Below, piece after piece: positions 53,178 through 62,072 of a DNA stretch of 64,000 nt. The notes under the pieces were generated by a model. That model did not search any database and was not told the origin of the DNA. It saw only the letters and a list, made by a program, of their open reading frames with translations. Positions within the stretch are counted from its first letter, which is position 1. Each line of letters opens with the position of its first letter. Origin of the DNA: JB111 sp049856175 (GTDB taxonomy: Bacteria > Actinomycetota > Actinomycetes > Actinomycetales > Actinomycetaceae); the NCBI RefSeq assembly GCF_049856175.1, contig NZ_JBNDNA010000002.1, positions 186,001 to 250,000 of the forward strand, read 5' to 3'. Position numbers and translations under genes: made by a program.

Positions 53178-56100
53178 TCAGCGCCGGAAGGCGTCCGCCA
53201 TGAGCGTCGCGTTCTCCGCGGCGTGCGTCTTGGCGGACCCGGCCGACGGCGAGGCGGCCGCCGGGCGGGAGACGAGCTTCATCGGACGGTCGGAGATGTG
53301 CAGGTTCGCGGCGAGGAACGGCCACGCACCCTGGTTGGCCGGCTCGTCCTGGACCCACACGAGCTCGGCGTCGCCGAACGGCTCGAGGGCGGCGAGCACC
53401 TCCTCGGTGGGGACCGGGTAGAGCTGCTCGAGGCGGATGATCGCGGTGCGCTCGTCGCCGGCCTTCTTCCGCGCCGCCGCGAGGTCGTAGTACACGCGGC
53501 CCGAGCACAGCAGCACCCGGTCGACCTGGCCGCCGGCCGCCAGGACCTGCTCGTCGACCTCACCGATGACCCGCCGGAGATGGCCCTCGGTGAAGTCCTC
53601 CACCGACGCGGCCGCCGCCTTGAGGCGGAGCAGCTGCTTGGGGGAGAAGACCACCATCGGCCGGCGCGGCTGCGCGTAGGCCTGCTGGCGCAGGAAGTGG
53701 AAGTAGCTGCCCGGGGTCGAGGGCTGCACGAGCAGCAGGTTGTCCTGCGCGGCCAGCGTGAGGAACCGCTCGATGCGCGCCGAGGAATGGTCCGGCCCCT
53801 GGCCCTCGTAGCCGTGGGGGAGCAGCAGCACGAGCGAGGAGGACTGGCCCCACTTCTGCTCGGCGGAGGACACGAACTCGTCGATGATGGTCTGGGCGCC
53901 GTTGACGAAGTCGCCGAACTGCGCCTCCCACAGCACGAGCGCGTCGGGTCGCTCGATCGAGTACCCGTACTCGAAGCCCATGGCGGCGAACTCGCTCAGC
54001 GAGGAGTCGTAGATCCACAGCTTGGCCTGGTCGGGGGTGAGGAAGCGCAGCGGCGTCCACTCCTTGCCGTCGACGTGGTCGTGGAAGACCGCGTGGCGCT
54101 GGACGAACGTGCCGCGGCGCGAGTCCTGCCCGGCGAGCCGCACGGGCGTGCCCTCCATCATCAGGGAGCCGAAGGCGATGAGCTCGCCCATGCCCCAGTC
54201 GATGCCGCCCTCCCTCGACATGGTCGCGCGCCGCTCGGTGAGCTGCTTGAGCTTGGGGTGCAGCGTGAAGCCGTCCGGCACGCGCTCGTGCGCCTCGCCG
54301 ATCCGCTCGACCACCGCGCGGTTGACCGCGGTCGTCCAGCCGACCATGAGGCCGGCGTCCTCCTGCTGGGCGGAGGGCTTCTCGAGGCCGGCCACCGAGT
54401 CGCCGCCGCTGCGGGACTCCCGCTCCTTGGAGGCGGCGAAGCCCTCGTCGAGGGTGCGCTGGAACTCGTCGACCGCCTGCGCGCTCTGCTCCTCGGTGAT
54501 GTCGCCGCGCCCGATGAGCGACTCCTGGTACAGGGTCCGCACCGTCTTCTTCTCGTCGATGAGGCGGTACATCACGGGCTGCGTCATCGAGGGGTCGTCG
54601 CCCTCGTTGTGACCGCGTCGGCGGTAGCACACGAGGTCGATGACGACGTCCTTGTGGAACTCCTCCCGGAACTCGAACGCGAGCTCGGCGACCCGGGCGA
54701 CCGCCTCGGGGTCGTCCCCGTTGACGTGCAGCACCGGGATCTGCAGACCCTTGACGACGTCGGAGGCGTAGTACGAGGAACGCGACGACGCCGGCGAGGT
54801 GGTGAAGCCGATCTGGTTGTTGACGATGATGTGCACCGTGCCGCCCACCCGGTAGCCGGGCAGCTGGGACAGGTTGAGGGTCTCGGTGACCACGCCCTGG
54901 CCGGCGAACGAGGCGTCGCCGTGGATGAGCACCGGCAGCACCGAGTAGCCCTTGTCGCCAAGGTCGATCCGGTCCTGCTTGGCGCGCACGACGCCTACGA
55001 GCACGGGGTCGACCGCCTCGAGGTGCGAGGGGTTGGCGGCCAGGTACACGCTCGTCACCGCGCCGTCGGGCGCCTCGTGCTTTCCCTCCGTGCCGAGGTG
55101 GTACTTGACGTCGCCCGAGCCCGCGAGGTCGAAGTTGCCCTCGAACTCCCCGAAGATCTGCGTGTAGGACTTGCCCGCGACGTTGGCGAGCACGTTGAGG
55201 CGCCCGCGGTGGGGCATGCCGATCGCGACGGAGTCCAGCCCCGCCTCGGCCGCGCCGTTGAGGATCGTGTCGAGCAGCGGGATGAGCGACTCGCCGCCCT
55301 CGAGCGAGAACCGCTTCTGGCCGACGAACTTCGTCTGCAGGTAGGTCTCGAACGCCTCGGCCTTGTTGAGCATCGACAGGATGCGCAGCTGCTGCTCGGA
55401 GTCCGGCTTGGCGTAGGGCCGCTCGAGGCGCTCCTGGAACCACGTGCGCTGGGCGCGGTCGGCGAGGTGCATGTACTCGATGCCGACGGTGCGGCAGTAG
55501 GCGTCGCGCAGGTTGTTGAGGATCTCCCGCAGCGTGGCCCGGTTGCTCCCGCCGAAGCCGCCGGTGGGGTACTTCCGTTCGAGGTCCCACAGGGACAGCC
55601 CGTAGTTCGTGATGTCGAGGTCCGGGTGGTGGCGCTGGCGGTAGGAGATCGGGTCCGTGTTGGCCATGAGGTGGCCGCGCGAGCGGTACGCGTGGATGAG
55701 CTCCGCGATCCGGGCGGGCTTGCCCAGCTCGTTCTCGGCGTCGAACTCCGTGTCCTTCTTCCAGCGCACGGGCTCGTAGGGCACCTGCAGGGCGACGAAG
55801 ACGCGGTCGTAGAACCCGTCCTCGCCGAGCAGCTTGGTCGCGATCGCCCGGAGGAACTCGCCCGACGCCGCGCCCTGGATGATCCGGTGGTCGTAGGTGG
55901 AGGTGAGCGTGAGGATCTTCGAGACGCCGAGGCGGGCGATCGCCTGCTCCGAGGCGCCCTGGTACTCGGCGGGGTAGTCCATCGCGCCGACACCGACGAT
56001 GACCCCCTGCCCGTTCATGAGGCGGGGAATCGAGTGGACGGTGCCGATCCCGCCCGGGTTCGTCAGGGTCGCGGTGGTGCCCTGGAAGTCCTCGACCGTG

Positions 56101-57068
56101 AGGTCGTTCGTGCGCGCCTTCTGCACGAGCTCCTCGTAGCCGGCGACGAACCCGGCGAAGTCGAGGGTGTCGGCCTTCTTCACGCTGGGGACGACGAGCG
56201 TGCGCGTGCCGTCGGGCCGGGGCAGGTCGACCGCGAGGCCGAAGTTGATGTGCGCGGGGCGGACCAGGGCCGGCTTGCCGTCCTCGGTGCTGCCGTAGGA
56301 GTAGTTCATGTCGGGCACCTCGGCGAGCGCCTCGACCATCGCGTAGCCGATGAGGTGCGTGAACGAGACCTTCCCGCCGCGGGAGCGCGCGAGGTGGGAG
56401 TTGATGACGAGCCGGTTGTCCACGAGAACCTTGGCCGGGACGGCCCGCACCGAGGTGGCGACCGGGATCTCGAGCGAGGTCTCCATGTTCTTGGCCGTGC
56501 GCTGGCTCGCGCCCCGCAGCTTGACGACCTCGTCCTCCGCGCCCTCGGTGTTGTACCGGGCGATCGGCTTGGACGAGTCGCGGTAGGTGGCGGTCGCGGC
56601 CTGGGCCTCCACCGGCGGTGCGGGCGGCAGGTCGCCGCGGATGACCTGCACGGCCGAGTCGGACACGCGTCCGCGCGGGTCGGAGGGGCGGGTCTCGGGG
56701 GTCGGGGCGGAGGTGACGCGGTCGGGGTCCGTGCGGCTCGGCGTGGCCGGGGTCGAGGTGGTCGCGTCGTCGCTGGTGGTCTCGTCGTCGGAGACCGACG
56801 ACGACGGGGCGCCCGCTGCCGGCGCGGCGTCCGTCGAGGCCCGTGCCGCGTCCGGTCCGGCCGTGGTGCGCGTGCCCGAGCCGCTCTCGTCGGTGCCGGG
56901 CCCGGCGGCGCGGACGGGCGTGCCGGCGGCCGGGCCCTCAGGGTCACGCTCGGCGAAGAAGGTCTGCCACGACTCGTCGACCGACGTGGGGTCCTGGCGG
57001 TACTTCTCGTACAGCTCCTCGATGAGCCATGCGTTCGGGCCGAAGTTGTCGTGAGCCTGGGTGGACAC
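53178..57068 (-). CDS. kgd: Multifunctional 2-oxoglutarate decarboxylase/dehydrogenase E1 with fused E2 acyltransferase (Kgd)
   Basis: 1296 aa. Order: E1 N-terminal helix (NFGPNAWLIEELYEKYRQDP), disordered Thr/Pro/Ala linker, E2-type acyltransferase core (about 165-405, catalytic DHRIIQGAASGEFL), then the E1 decarboxylase with MPHRGRLNVLAN (about 618), ThDP motif GDASFAGQGVVTETL (about 718) and NNQIGFTT, and the C-terminal transketolase-like part. No lipoyl domain is present; it borrows the lipoyl E2 of the pyruvate complex in actinobacteria. Controls flux from 2-oxoglutarate to succinyl-CoA or succinate semialdehyde, inhibited by the FHA protein GarA, which is not encoded here. GTG start; no clear Shine-Dalgarno sequence. 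Confidence 0.95.
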   Translation of the reverse strand: MSTQAHDNFGPNAWLIEELYEKYRQDPTSVDESWQTFFAERDPEGPAAGTPVRAAGPGTDESGSGTRTTAGPDAARASTDAAPAAGAPSSSVSDDETTSDDATTSTPATPSRTDPDRVTSAPTPETRPSDPRGRVSDSAVQVIRGDLPPAPPVEAQAATATYRDSSKPIARYNTEGAEDEVVKLRGASQRTAKNMETSLEIPVATSVRAVPAKVLVDNRLVINSHLARSRGGKVSFTHLIGYAMVEALAEVPDMNYSYGSTEDGKPALVRPAHINFGLAVDLPRPDGTRTLVVPSVKKADTLDFAGFVAGYEELVQKARTNDLTVEDFQGTTATLTNPGGIGTVHSIPRLMNGQGVIVGVGAMDYPAEYQGASEQAIARLGVSKILTLTSTYDHRIIQGAASGEFLRAIATKLLGEDGFYDRVFVALQVPYEPVRWKKDTEFDAENELGKPARIAELIHAYRSRGHLMANTDPISYRQRHHPDLDITNYGLSLWDLERKYPTGGFGGSNRATLREILNNLRDAYCRTVGIEYMHLADRAQRTWFQERLERPYAKPDSEQQLRILSMLNKAEAFETYLQTKFVGQKRFSLEGGESLIPLLDTILNGAAEAGLDSVAIGMPHRGRLNVLANVAGKSYTQIFGEFEGNFDLAGSGDVKYHLGTEGKHEAPDGAVTSVYLAANPSHLEAVDPVLVGVVRAKQDRIDLGDKGYSVLPVLIHGDASFAGQGVVTETLNLSQLPGYRVGGTVHIIVNNQIGFTTSPASSRSSYYASDVVKGLQIPVLHVNGDDPEAVARVAELAFEFREEFHKDVVIDLVCYRRRGHNEGDDPSMTQPVMYRLIDEKKTVRTLYQESLIGRGDITEEQSAQAVDEFQRTLDEGFAASKERESRSGGDSVAGLEKPSAQQEDAGLMVGWTTAVNRAVVERIGEAHERVPDGFTLHPKLKQLTERRATMSREGGIDWGMGELIAFGSLMMEGTPVRLAGQDSRRGTFVQRHAVFHDHVDGKEWTPLRFLTPDQAKLWIYDSSLSEFAAMGFEYGYSIERPDALVLWEAQFGDFVNGAQTIIDEFVSSAEQKWGQSSSLVLLLPHGYEGQGPDHSSARIERFLTLAAQDNLLLVQPSTPGSYFHFLRQQAYAQPRRPMVVFSPKQLLRLKAAAASVEDFTEGHLRRVIGEVDEQVLAAGGQVDRVLLCSGRVYYDLAAARKKAGDERTAIIRLEQLYPVPTEEVLAALEPFGDAELVWVQDEPANQGAWPFLAANLHISDRPMKLVSRPAAASPSAGSAKTHAAENATLMADAFRR

Positions 57069-57496
57069 CGTGGGAAACCGCCTTGTTCCGAGTCGTGGGG
57101 GAGCGCGTTCTGCCGCAGTTCAGCGTATGCCGAACGGGTGCCAGAACCCCACTCCCGGGCCGCTCCGGAGCCAAGTTCACCCGCCGACGGAGCCCGCGAG
57201 GAGCCGGTTGTCAAGCAGCGGTCAAGACCCACCCTCGCTCGTGCCGGGCGATGGTCCCGATTGCCCAGCCTCGGTGGACCTCGTCGCCCTGTGGACGACC
57301 GGTCCGACGTGGGCCCGACCGGCGGTAGCCTCGGCCTCGTCGGCGCGGGTGTGCTTGGTCACCGAGGCGCCCGAGCCCCTGGACCCTCCGGTCCGGGACA
57401 GTTACCGTATCGTGATCAACCGCTGCCAGACGTGGCCCGACCATGTCGCTGGCGCGGACCTGTGCCCGACAACCCCCGCGAGAGGTCCTTGCCGTC
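57069..57496. other. Divergent intergenic region between kgd and the M23 gene
   Basis: 428 bp with no credible gene; only a short frame from 57443 runs into the M23 gene. A TATCGT box at 57408-57413 is a plausible M23 -10, overlapped by GTTACCGTATCGTGATC (57401-57417), two GTTAC/GTGAT-like half-sites 11 bp apart. A GGACC/GGTCC hairpin precedes it. No riboswitch pattern was recognised. Confidence 0.6.
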
Positions 57497-58642
57497 ATGT
57501 CTGAACCCGCCCTCCCGAGCGCCCGGCTCAGGCGACGGGACCTGCGGGCGGCGCACGGCCACGAGGGTCGGATCGCTGCGGTGACCAGCCAGGACGCTCG
57601 GACCACGCACGCGGCCGGGCCCGCCGGGGAGGTCGCGGCCGGCGACGGTACGACGCCCGCCGTCGAGGGTGGACGGTCGGCCGCCCCCCGTGTCCGTCGC
57701 CGTGACCTTCGTGAGACATCCGTCAAGGCCACGCCGGCGCGGCCGGCCACGCCGGTCCGGCCGACCGACGCCCCGGCGGACGCCGCGCCCGTCGCCCGCC
57801 GGTCACCGTCCGGCGCCCACCCGACGCGACGCGAGCTCCGGGCCCGCACGCGCCCGGCGCGTCGTCGTTCCCGGGCCGTCCGTACCTCCGTCGTGGCCGC
57901 GGCCGCCGCGGTCGGCACCCTCGGTGTCGCCCTCCCGGCGTTCCAGCACTCGGGTGCCACCGCCGAGGCGCAGCTCCTGGCCGGCCCGCAGGTGGAGGCG
58001 CTGACCGCCCCGACCTACTCGGTCCTCAACGACGGCGCGGACACGGGCACGACCGTCTCCTCGGAGCTGCTCGCCAGCGGGGGAGCCGACGCGCGCGCCA
58101 CCTACGCGGCGGCGAGCCGCACCGAGGCCCGCTCCGAGCTGCGGTGCTCGCCCGACGTCGCCGCCTCGGGCACCCGTGCGGCGCTGGCCTCGGAGGAGAC
58201 CGTGGTCCGGCCGCTGGAGTCGGGCACCTACCGGGACACCTCGGGCTACGGCTGGCGCACCCACCCGATCACCGGGTCCCCGAGCTTCCACACCGGCGAC
58301 GACTGGGCCGCCCCCTTCGGCACCCCGATCCACGCCGTCGCCGACGGTGTCGTCACGCACGCCGGCGAGGGCATCGAGGGCCGCTCCGGGACGCTGGTGA
58401 TCATCGAGCACGAGGTCGACGGCCGCACGTTCGAGACCTGGTCCACGCACATGTCGCCGTCGGGCGTGCACGTCCAGGTCGGGGACACCGTCTCCGCCGG
58501 CCAGCACATCGCCGACGTCGGCTCCTGGGGCAACTCCACCGGTCCGCACCTCCACCTCGAGGTCCATGTCGACGGCGAGACCGTCGCACCGAACGACTAC
58601 CTCGCCTCGCTCGGCGCCGTCGAACCCTCCGAGGCCTGCTGA
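57497..58642 (+). CDS. M23 family peptidoglycan endopeptidase
   Basis: 381 aa. A basic cytoplasmic N-terminus with three RRDLR/RRELR-type motifs, a membrane helix (SVVAAAAAVGTLGVALPAF region, about residues 130-155), a spacer and the LytM domain: SFHTGDDWAAPFGTPIHAVA (H-x3-D zinc ligands) and GPHLHLEVHVDG (HxH). It should cleave stem-peptide crosslinks outside the membrane. The ATG at 57497 was chosen because of AGAGG about 10 nt upstream; ATG 57443 is an alternative. Followed 2 nt later by a GDPD gene. Confidence 0.87.
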   Translation: MSEPALPSARLRRRDLRAAHGHEGRIAAVTSQDARTTHAAGPAGEVAAGDGTTPAVEGGRSAAPRVRRRDLRETSVKATPARPATPVRPTDAPADAAPVARRSPSGAHPTRRELRARTRPARRRSRAVRTSVVAAAAAVGTLGVALPAFQHSGATAEAQLLAGPQVEALTAPTYSVLNDGADTGTTVSSELLASGGADARATYAAASRTEARSELRCSPDVAASGTRAALASEETVVRPLESGTYRDTSGYGWRTHPITGSPSFHTGDDWAAPFGTPIHAVADGVVTHAGEGIEGRSGTLVIIEHEVDGRTFETWSTHMSPSGVHVQVGDTVSAGQHIADVGSWGNSTGPHLHLEVHVDGETVAPNDYLASLGAVEPSEAC

Positions 58643-58644
58643 CC

Positions 58645-59418
58645 GTGGTCGCCCACGTGTTCGACGGCCCCGGCCCGGTCGCGATCGCCCACCGCGGCGG
58701 CCGTCACGAGGTGCCCGAGAACACGGCTGCCGCGGCGGCGCACGCCGCCGCCCTCGGCGTCGTCATGGAGACGGACGCCCGGCTCACGGCCGACGGGGAG
58801 GTGGTCCTCTTCCACGACGACGACCTCGCGCGCACGACGACGGCCGACGGCCCCCTCGAGGCCCGCACGTGGGCGGAGGTCCGCGCGCTGTCCGTCGAGG
58901 GCGGGGGACCTCCTGCCCGGCTCGTCGACGTCCTCGCCGCGCATCCCGACCTCCGGCTCAACATCGACGCCAAGACGGACGAGGTGGCCGTGCCCCTCAC
59001 GGACGTGCTCCACGACGCCGGTGCCACAGCTCGCGTCTGCCTCGCCGCCTTCTCCGACGACCGACTCGCGCGCATGCGCGAGCGGCTCGACGTGGCCGCC
59101 TCGCTGGGGCCCGCGTCCGTGGCGCGCCTCGTCGTCGGCTCCGTCCTGCCCGTCGTCGGCCACCGGCTCGTGCGGCGCCTGCCCGGGCCGGAGGACGGCG
59201 TCGTCGCGGTCCAGGTACCCGAGCGCCACCGCGGGATCCCGGTCGTGACCACCCGGTTCGTCGCCGCGGCCCACCGGCGCGGGCTGCAGGTCCACGTGTG
59301 GACGGTCGACGACCGCGCGGACATGGAGCGGCTCCTGGACCTGGGTGTCGACGGGATCATCACCGACCGTCCGAGCCTGCTCATCGACGTCCTGGACCGG
59401 CGCGGTCCCTGGCACTGA
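58645..59418 (+). CDS. Glycerophosphodiester phosphodiesterase
   Basis: 257 aa, UgpQ-like. AIAHRGGRHEVPENTAAAAA, VVMETDARLTADGEVVLFHD, DDLARTTTADG, LNIDAKTDE and HVWTVDDRADMERLLDLGVD, GIITDRP carry the His/Glu/Asp/Lys active site of the GDPD TIM barrel. Hydrolyses glycerophosphodiesters to glycerol-3-phosphate and an alcohol. GTG start 2 nt after the M23 stop, so probably co-transcribed. No signal peptide: cytoplasmic. Confidence 0.92.
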   Translation: MVAHVFDGPGPVAIAHRGGRHEVPENTAAAAAHAAALGVVMETDARLTADGEVVLFHDDDLARTTTADGPLEARTWAEVRALSVEGGGPPARLVDVLAAHPDLRLNIDAKTDEVAVPLTDVLHDAGATARVCLAAFSDDRLARMRERLDVAASLGPASVARLVVGSVLPVVGHRLVRRLPGPEDGVVAVQVPERHRGIPVVTTRFVAAAHRRGLQVHVWTVDDRADMERLLDLGVDGIITDRPSLLIDVLDRRGPWH

Positions 59419-59449
59419 GCGGGTCCGGCGGGTCCGCACGGGCAGAGGT

Positions 59450-59483
59450 CCGCTCACTCGTCGGGCGGAAGTCCGCTCACTCG
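59450..59483 (-). repeat. CGAGTGAGCGG intergenic repeats, copy B
   Basis: Reverse complements of CGAGTGAGCGG at 59450-59460 and 59473-59483 (23-bp period), between the GDPD gene and the tRNA gene. The same word and period occur at 25287-25320. Confidence 0.75.
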
Positions 59484-59505
59484 CGGGGTGGGGTGGGCGC
59501 GAAAG

Positions 59506-59578
59506 TACCCCCGACTGGATTCGAACCAGCGACCTTCTGCTCCGGAGGCAGACGCTCTATCCACTGAGCTACGGGGGC
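59506..59578 (-). tRNA. tRNA-Arg (anticodon CCG)
   Basis: 73 nt fold to a full cloverleaf: acceptor GCCCCCG with CGGGGGU, D arm GCTC...GAGC, anticodon stem TCTGC/GCAGA with loop CTCCGGA (anticodon CCG, reads CGG), T arm GCTGG TTCGAAT CCAGT, discriminator A. CCA is not encoded. The first pair is a G1-U72 wobble. It lies close to argS (starts 60393), its cognate synthetase gene, on the opposite strand. Confidence 0.95.
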
Positions 59579-59727
59579 ATACGCCCGCAGGCGCCCGAGC
59601 ATCCTATCCCGCCGCGGGCCGCGCTCCGACGCAGCTGGGAGTGCTCCCGACCACGTACCCTGTCCACCGGTGTCCCGACGGGGCGCCGCGGCCGCGGCCG
59701 GTGGGGACGAGCTCGAGGGGCGCACGG

Positions 59728-60291
59728 ATGGTGGTACGGGCGGGGGGACGGTCCGACACCCGGCTCATCGTCACCATGATCGTCTCGACCGTGGTGCTGC
59801 TCGCCGTCATCGTCGGAGGCACCTTCATCCTCGACGCGGCACGCGGGCCGGCCCTCGACGACCGTGACCTCGGTCCGCGCATCGAGACCAGCATCGTCTA
59901 CACCGACGACGAGGGTGCGGCCACGACCTACTCCCTCACGGGCGACTGGGAGACGTGGGACGGCGCGACCACGGGCGGCGCCGTCGAGGGCTGGCAGGGC
60001 ACGTACTCCTCGGGCACGAGCTCGGTGTCCTACGGCGCCGCCCGCTTCACGTCACAGGAGGCCGTCGACGAGTTCACGCAGTCGCTCGCGGACGAGCTCG
60101 TCGCCGCCGGCGCCACCGTGCGCCAGCAGGAGGACACGAACACCGACGGCACCGGCACGCTGCGGATCCTCGACACCACAGACCCCGCCGCCCCGGTGCA
60201 GTACCTGTGGGACAACGGCCGCGGCCTGGTCTTCACGCTCGCCGGCGAGGCGTGGCCCGTCTACGAGATGTACGTCGCCCACCCGCTGTAG
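59728..60291 (+). CDS. Single-pass membrane protein of unknown function
   Basis: 187 aa. Basic N-terminus then one helix (LIVTMIVSTVVLLAVIVGGT, about residues 12-33) and a 150-residue extracytoplasmic domain with many Thr/Asp/Gly (SIVYTDDEGAATTYSLTGDW; SYGAARFTSQEAVDEFTQSL; AAPVQYLWDNGRGLVFTLAG). No family is recognised. GAGGGG lies 8 nt before the ATG; GTG 59701 is an alternative. TACCCT at 59656-59661 may be its -10. Next gene argS has its own promoter. Confidence 0.7.
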   Translation: MVVRAGGRSDTRLIVTMIVSTVVLLAVIVGGTFILDAARGPALDDRDLGPRIETSIVYTDDEGAATTYSLTGDWETWDGATTGGAVEGWQGTYSSGTSSVSYGAARFTSQEAVDEFTQSLADELVAAGATVRQQEDTNTDGTGTLRILDTTDPAAPVQYLWDNGRGLVFTLAGEAWPVYEMYVAHPL

Positions 60292-60392
60292 TCGGCATCC
60301 CCGGCCGCGGGCCCGCACCATGTAGTCGGTCTCGCACCGCCGCGGGCGTCACCCGTCGCCGAGCGCCCCCCGCGCAGAACTAACCTGGGACC

Positions 60393-62072
60393 GTGACCCC
60401 CGAAGCTCTCGCCGACCTCATCGCCGCCCAGCTGGCGGCGCTCGCCGCCGACGGAACGATCGCGCTGCCCGCCGACGCCGTCCCGTCCACCGTCAAGGTC
60501 GAGCGACCCCGGCAGCGCGAGCACGGCGACTGGGCCACCAACGTCGCCATGCAGCTCGCGAAGCGGGCGGGGACCGCGCCGCGCGACCTGGCCACGCACC
60601 TCGCCGACCGCCTGGCCGCGCAGGACGGCGTGGCGGCGGCGGAGGTGGCGGGCCCGGGGTTCCTCAACATCCGGCTCGAGGCCGGCGCGGCGGGCGAGCT
60701 CGCCCGCACGATCGTCGAGGCGGGCGAGGGCTACGGCCGCTCGACGCGCCACGCCGGTCGGCGCATCAACCTCGAGTTCGTCTCCGCCAACCCCACCGGG
60801 CCGATCCACATCGGCGGCGTGCGGTGGGCCGCCGTGGGCGACTCGCTCGCCCGCATCCTCACGGCGACCGGCGCCGACGTCACGCGCGAGTACTACTTCA
60901 ACGACCACGGCGCCCAGATCGACCGGTTCGCCCGCTCCCTGCTCGCGCGCGCCCGCGGCCAGGAGGCACCCGAGGACGGGTACGGCGGGCAGTACATCGC
61001 CGACATCGCCGACGCCGTCACCGCCGACGCCCTCGCCGCCGGCGGGCCCGAGCCCGCCACGCTCCCGGACGCCGAGGCGCAGGAGGCGTTCCGCTCCCGC
61101 GGCGTGGAGCGGATGTTCGCCGAGATCAAGGCGGCGCTGCACGACTTCGGCGTCGACTTCGACGTCTACTTCCACGAGGACAGCCTCCACGACTCCGGCG
61201 CCGTGGAGCGGGCGCTCACGCGCCTGCGCGAGGCCGGGCACGTGTTCGAGGCCGACGGCGCCACCTGGCTGCGCACCACGTCGTTCGGGGACGACAAGGA
61301 CCGGGTCGTCGTCAAGTCCGACGGCGAGACGGCCTACATCGCCGGCGACATCGCCTACTACCTCGACAAGCGCGAGCGCGGCTTCGACGAGGTGGTCATC
61401 ATGCTCGGCGCCGACCACCACGGGTACGTCGGCCGCATGATGGCGGTGTGCGCCGCGTTCGGGGACGAGCCGGGGGTCAACCTCCAGCTCCTCATCGGCC
61501 AGATGGTCAACCTGCTCAAGGACGGCCGGCCGCTGAGGATGTCGAAGCGGGCCGGCACGGTCGTCACCCTCGAGGACCTCGTCGACGCCGTGGGCGTCGA
61601 CGCCGCGCGCTACTCGCTGGCCCGCTCGTCCACGGACACCTCGATCGACCTCGACCTCGACCTGCTCGTGGCCCGGTCGAACGACAACCCCGTCTACTAC
61701 GTGCAGTACGCCCACGCCCGTACCTGCGCGGTCGCCCGCAACGCGGCCGAGCACGGCGTGCGCCGCGACCTCGCCTTCGTCCCCGAGCTCCTCGACGACC
61801 CGGCGGACGCCGCCCTGCTCGGCGTGCTCGGCTCGTTCCCGCAGATCGTCACCATGGCCGGCGAGCTGCGCGAGCCGCACCGGGTGGCCCGCTACCTCGA
61901 GGACCTCGCCACGGCCTACCACCACTGGTACGGCCGCGTGCGGGTCACCCCGCGCGGCGAGGCCGAGGTCGAGGACGCCCACCACACCCGGCTGTGGCTC
62001 AACGACGCCACCGCCCAGGTCGTCGCGACCGGCCTCGGTCTGCTCGGTGTCTCCGCCCCGGAGCGCATGTGA
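60393..62072 (+). CDS. argS: Arginyl-tRNA synthetase
   Basis: 559 aa. Class I signatures: ANPTGPIHIGG (HIGH-type, about residue 138) and LRMSKRAGTVV (KMSK-type, about 383). N-terminal additional domain with HGDWATNVAMQLAK and a C-terminal DALR anticodon-binding domain ending TGLGLLGVSAPERM. TAACCT at 60381-60386 is 6 nt before the GTG: leaderless. Its stop overlaps the lysA GTG. The order tRNA-Arg / argS / lysA / hom is widely conserved in actinobacteria. Confidence 0.97.
   Translation: MTPEALADLIAAQLAALAADGTIALPADAVPSTVKVERPRQREHGDWATNVAMQLAKRAGTAPRDLATHLADRLAAQDGVAAAEVAGPGFLNIRLEAGAAGELARTIVEAGEGYGRSTRHAGRRINLEFVSANPTGPIHIGGVRWAAVGDSLARILTATGADVTREYYFNDHGAQIDRFARSLLARARGQEAPEDGYGGQYIADIADAVTADALAAGGPEPATLPDAEAQEAFRSRGVERMFAEIKAALHDFGVDFDVYFHEDSLHDSGAVERALTRLREAGHVFEADGATWLRTTSFGDDKDRVVVKSDGETAYIAGDIAYYLDKRERGFDEVVIMLGADHHGYVGRMMAVCAAFGDEPGVNLQLLIGQMVNLLKDGRPLRMSKRAGTVVTLEDLVDAVGVDAARYSLARSSTDTSIDLDLDLLVARSNDNPVYYVQYAHARTCAVARNAAEHGVRRDLAFVPELLDDPADAALLGVLGSFPQIVTMAGELREPHRVARYLEDLATAYHHWYGRVRVTPRGEAEVEDAHHTRLWLNDATAQVVATGLGLLGVSAPERM

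Noticed and set aside
57401..57417. MtrA binding site before the M23 gene
   Set aside because: The half-sites GTTAC/GTGAT are 11 bp apart and overlap the putative -10; this does not match the direct-repeat spacing I know for MtrA well enough to claim.
52773..57584. A 1603-codon open frame on the plus strand
   Set aside because: It is antisense to kgd. The long openness is a codon-bias shadow in GC-rich DNA; its translation is Val/Leu/Gly/Arg-rich without domains, while the minus strand encodes a full enzyme.
59477..59725. Minus-strand ORF with the peptide PVAQWIERLPPEQKVAGSNP
   Set aside because: This is the well-known spurious translation of a tRNA gene; the DNA encodes tRNA-Arg(CCG).
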